This document shows positions 21,541 through 23,402 of a stretch of 23,402 nt of DNA, one piece after another; the first letter of the stretch is position 1, and each line of letters begins with the position of its first letter. The notes beneath the pieces are model-generated. The model ran no database searches, had not been told where the DNA came from, and saw only the letters and a list, made by a program, of their open reading frames with translations. Origin of the DNA: an uncultured Muribaculaceae bacterium (GTDB lineage: Bacteria > Bacteroidota > Bacteroidia > Bacteroidales > Muribaculaceae); assembly GCA_910579605.1 (NCBI GenBank), contig CAJTUG010000036.1:1-23402 (forward strand). The letters run 5' to 3'. The position numbers and the translations under genes are program-made.

Positions 21541-23402
21541 TTCATTTCCTCCAACCTTTTTTCAAGTTTAATTATTTCATCACGCAAAGTAGCCGCTGTC
21601 ATAAATTCCATTTCCTTGGCTGCTTTCAACATTTGCTGACGCAATTTATTGATACTACGCTGCATTTCGTCGGCATTCATGTATGGAATCACTGGGTCTG
21701 CCGCCAAATTTGCCGTTGATGAATATTCTTGAGCATATGGTATTTGCTGGCGCTTTTTCTGTTGTCGGTCGCGTTTGTCGCGAGCGCTTTCCTGCTTTGG
21801 CGCACGACGGCCAAAAGAGTTGTCGCTCTCAACCTCTTCCAATTCAAGTCCAACTATTGCGTTGCGAGCCTTCACAATAGCCTGTGGAGTTATGCCATGG
21901 GCTTCGTTGTATGCAAGCTGAATGCTGCGGCGGCGTTCAGTCTCATCTATAGTTTGCTGCATAGAGTCGGTAATCTTATCTGCATACATAATCACCTCTC
22001 CGTTGAGATTACGGGCAGCACGACCGACCGTCTGCGTCAACGACCGATGGCTGCGCAAGAATCCTTCCTTGTCGGCATCAAGTATCGCAACAAGCGAAAC
22101 TTCAGGCAAGTCAAGACCTTCTCGGAGCAAGTTTACCCCGATAAGCACATCATATACCCCGGCGCGAAGCCCGTCGAGAATTTTAATACGGTCAAGGGTC
22201 TCGACGTCGCTGTGGATATATGCAGTTTTGATTTTCAACTTAAGGAAATACTCGTTGAGTTCTTCGGCCATACGCTTGGTGAGAGTGGTAACCAGTGTTC
22301 TCTCGCCACGCTCTATCCTAAGTTGTATTTCCTCCATCAAATCGTCTATCTGATTGGTAGACGGCCTCACACGGATAAGAGGATCAAGCAAGCCGGTGGG
22401 GCGGATAACCTGTTCTACAACGACTCCTTGACTCTCATTAAGTTCATAGTCGGCAGGTGTGGCGCTAACATATATAACCTGATTTGTCATTTGCTCGAAT
22501 TCCTCAAACTTGAGCGGCCTGTTGTCTAATGCAGCAGGCAGACGGAAGCCATATTCAACAAGATTTGCCTTTCGCGACCGGTCTCCTCCATACATTGCTC
22601 GGATTTGCGGGACGGTGACATGACTTTCGTCTATAATCGTCAAAAAATCACGAGGGAAATAGTCCAACAGGCAGAAAGGACGTTCGCCTTCACGACGTCC
22701 GTCGAAATAACGAGAATAATTTTCTATACCTGAGCAATACCCCAATTCCTTAATCATCTCCACATCATATGTGACGCGTTCTTCAATCCTTTGGGCTTCA
22801 AGAAGCTTTGCCTCTTCGTTGAAAAATTTTATCTGCTTTCCAAGGTCGAGCTGTATGTTTGCCACTGCCGACGCATGACGTGCCGGAGAGGTTACAAACA
22901 GATTTGCCGGATATATGTTGAACGTATCGTGTGTTCCAAGATGTGTGTTATCTTCGGGATGCATAGTGATAATAGATTCTATCTCATCTCCCCAGAACAC
23001 CACCCGCACCATAATCTCTTCGTAGGCCAAACGGATGTCTACCGTATCGCCTTTAACCCTGAAATTCCCGGCTTGGAAATCCACTTCATTTCGGCTGTAC
23101 AGTGCATTGACAAGCTTGCGCAAAAAGTCGTTGCGCGTTATTCTCATTCCTTTTTTTATCCCAACCACATTTTCATGGAAATCTTCCGGGTTACCCATAC
23201 CATAGAGGCACGAAACCGAAGAGACGACAACCACATCACGCCGCCCGGATAATAATGCCGATACCGTTGCCAAGCGCAAGCGTTCTATCTCATCGTTTAC
23301 CATAAGGTCTTTTTCAATATATTTGTCTACCGACGGGATATATGCTTCGGGCTGGTAATAATCGTAATATGAAACGAAATACTGCACCGCGTTCTCGGGA
23401 AA
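21537..23402 (-). CDS. uvrB: UvrABC excision nuclease subunit B (5' partial)
   Basis: The frame is open to the window edge and continues as 'FPENAVQYFVSYYDYYQPEA', so the apparent GTG at 23387 is an internal Val. By comparison with E. coli UvrB, about 80 N-terminal residues including Walker A are outside. Seen here are the damage-binding beta-hairpin region ('YYDYYQPEAYIPSVDKYIEK'), the helicase motif 'DESHVTVPQIRAMYGGDRSR', the domain 3 motifs 'HSDVETLDRI' and 'GVNLLREGLDLPEVSLV', motif VI 'QTVGRAARN', and a C-terminal UVR helical hairpin ('INKLRQQMLKAAKEMEFMTA') that contacts UvrC. UvrB receives damage from UvrA and positions UvrC in nucleotide excision repair. Its stop overlaps the ygiQ start. 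Confidence 0.97.
   Translation of the reverse strand, partial: FPENAVQYFVSYYDYYQPEAYIPSVDKYIEKDLMVNDEIERLRLATVSALLSGRRDVVVVSSVSCLYGMGNPEDFHENVVGIKKGMRITRNDFLRKLVNALYSRNEVDFQAGNFRVKGDTVDIRLAYEEIMVRVVFWGDEIESIITMHPEDNTHLGTHDTFNIYPANLFVTSPARHASAVANIQLDLGKQIKFFNEEAKLLEAQRIEERVTYDVEMIKELGYCSGIENYSRYFDGRREGERPFCLLDYFPRDFLTIIDESHVTVPQIRAMYGGDRSRKANLVEYGFRLPAALDNRPLKFEEFEQMTNQVIYVSATPADYELNESQGVVVEQVIRPTGLLDPLIRVRPSTNQIDDLMEEIQLRIERGERTLVTTLTKRMAEELNEYFLKLKIKTAYIHSDVETLDRIKILDGLRAGVYDVLIGVNLLREGLDLPEVSLVAILDADKEGFLRSHRSLTQTVGRAARNLNGEVIMYADKITDSMQQTIDETERRRSIQLAYNEAHGITPQAIVKARNAIVGLELEEVESDNSFGRRAPKQESARDKRDRQQKKRQQIPYAQEYSSTANLAADPVIPYMNADEMQRSINKLRQQMLKAAKEMEFMTAATLRDEIIKLEKRLEEMK

Noticed and set aside
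21729..22529. 266-codon plus-strand open frame opposite uvrB
   Set aside because: It is fully antisense to conserved UvrB helicase motifs and has no credible function.
1..23402. CRISPR array, tRNA/rRNA, insertion sequence, phage or toxin-antitoxin pair
   Set aside because: I read for repeats with regular spacing, cloverleaf or rRNA motifs, transposase or integrase motifs and terminal inverted repeats, and saw none; hairpins present are explained as terminators or possible operators. A computed search could still find a weak small RNA.

Overview
The window comes from a Bacteroidota genome, most likely a gut Bacteroidales and possibly Muribaculaceae. Base composition looks moderate. Promoters have the Bacteroides-type -7 element TAnnTTTG, and Shine-Dalgarno sequences are weak. 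The gene content fits too: DUF4493/PCMD lipoproteins, DUF4827, DUF2582, a T9SS-type C-terminal domain and PepSY-like lipoproteins. The family names are recognised from the translated sequence, not from a search.

Layout. (1) 2-715 (+): the C-terminal end of a surface or secreted protein with a jelly-roll-like domain and a sorting-type tail. It converges, through a perfect 24-bp hairpin, on (2) 780-2980 (-): a NatA/NatB-like ABC exporter pair. (3) 3106-5525 (+): an acyl-CoA thioesterase-like protein, DprA and a uridine-phosphorylase-type enzyme, closely packed. (4) 5638-6995 (+): a lipoprotein nitroreductase overlapping a small TPR protein, then a PepSY-like lipoprotein, closed by a 17-bp hairpin. 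(5) 7264-13277 (+): the largest unit, three consecutive DUF4493-type lipoproteins behind one good promoter and closed by a 16-bp hairpin. (6) 13353-17135 (-): a DUF2582 winged-helix protein, a 56-aa two-cluster ferredoxin, GlmM, a DUF4827 lipoprotein and NrnA. The last three form an operon transcribed nrnA, DUF4827, glmM. (7) 17323-17820 (-): a flavodoxin, divergent from (8) 17975-19543 (+): a single-pass OmpA-domain protein, two 53-aa single-TM proteins and a small multi-pass protein resembling the GlsB/YeaQ family, closed by a strong terminator. (9) 19672-23402 (-): uvrB (5' end outside the window) coupled by ATGA to a YgiQ-family radical SAM gene.

Most of the window is housekeeping: peptidoglycan precursor synthesis (glmM), nanoRNA/pAp turnover (nrnA), nucleotide excision repair (uvrB), DNA processing (dprA), nucleoside salvage and low-potential electron carriers. 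The two least understood parts are the DUF4493 lipoprotein triplet, which looks like a set of co-expressed surface components with one shortened member, and the OmpA plus small-membrane-protein cassette, which looks like a compact envelope module. I saw no insertion sequence, integrase, CRISPR array, rRNA, tRNA or phage gene. No stretch longer than 300 bases lacks a feature; the longest gene-free stretches are about 240-270 bases and hold promoters and terminator hairpins.
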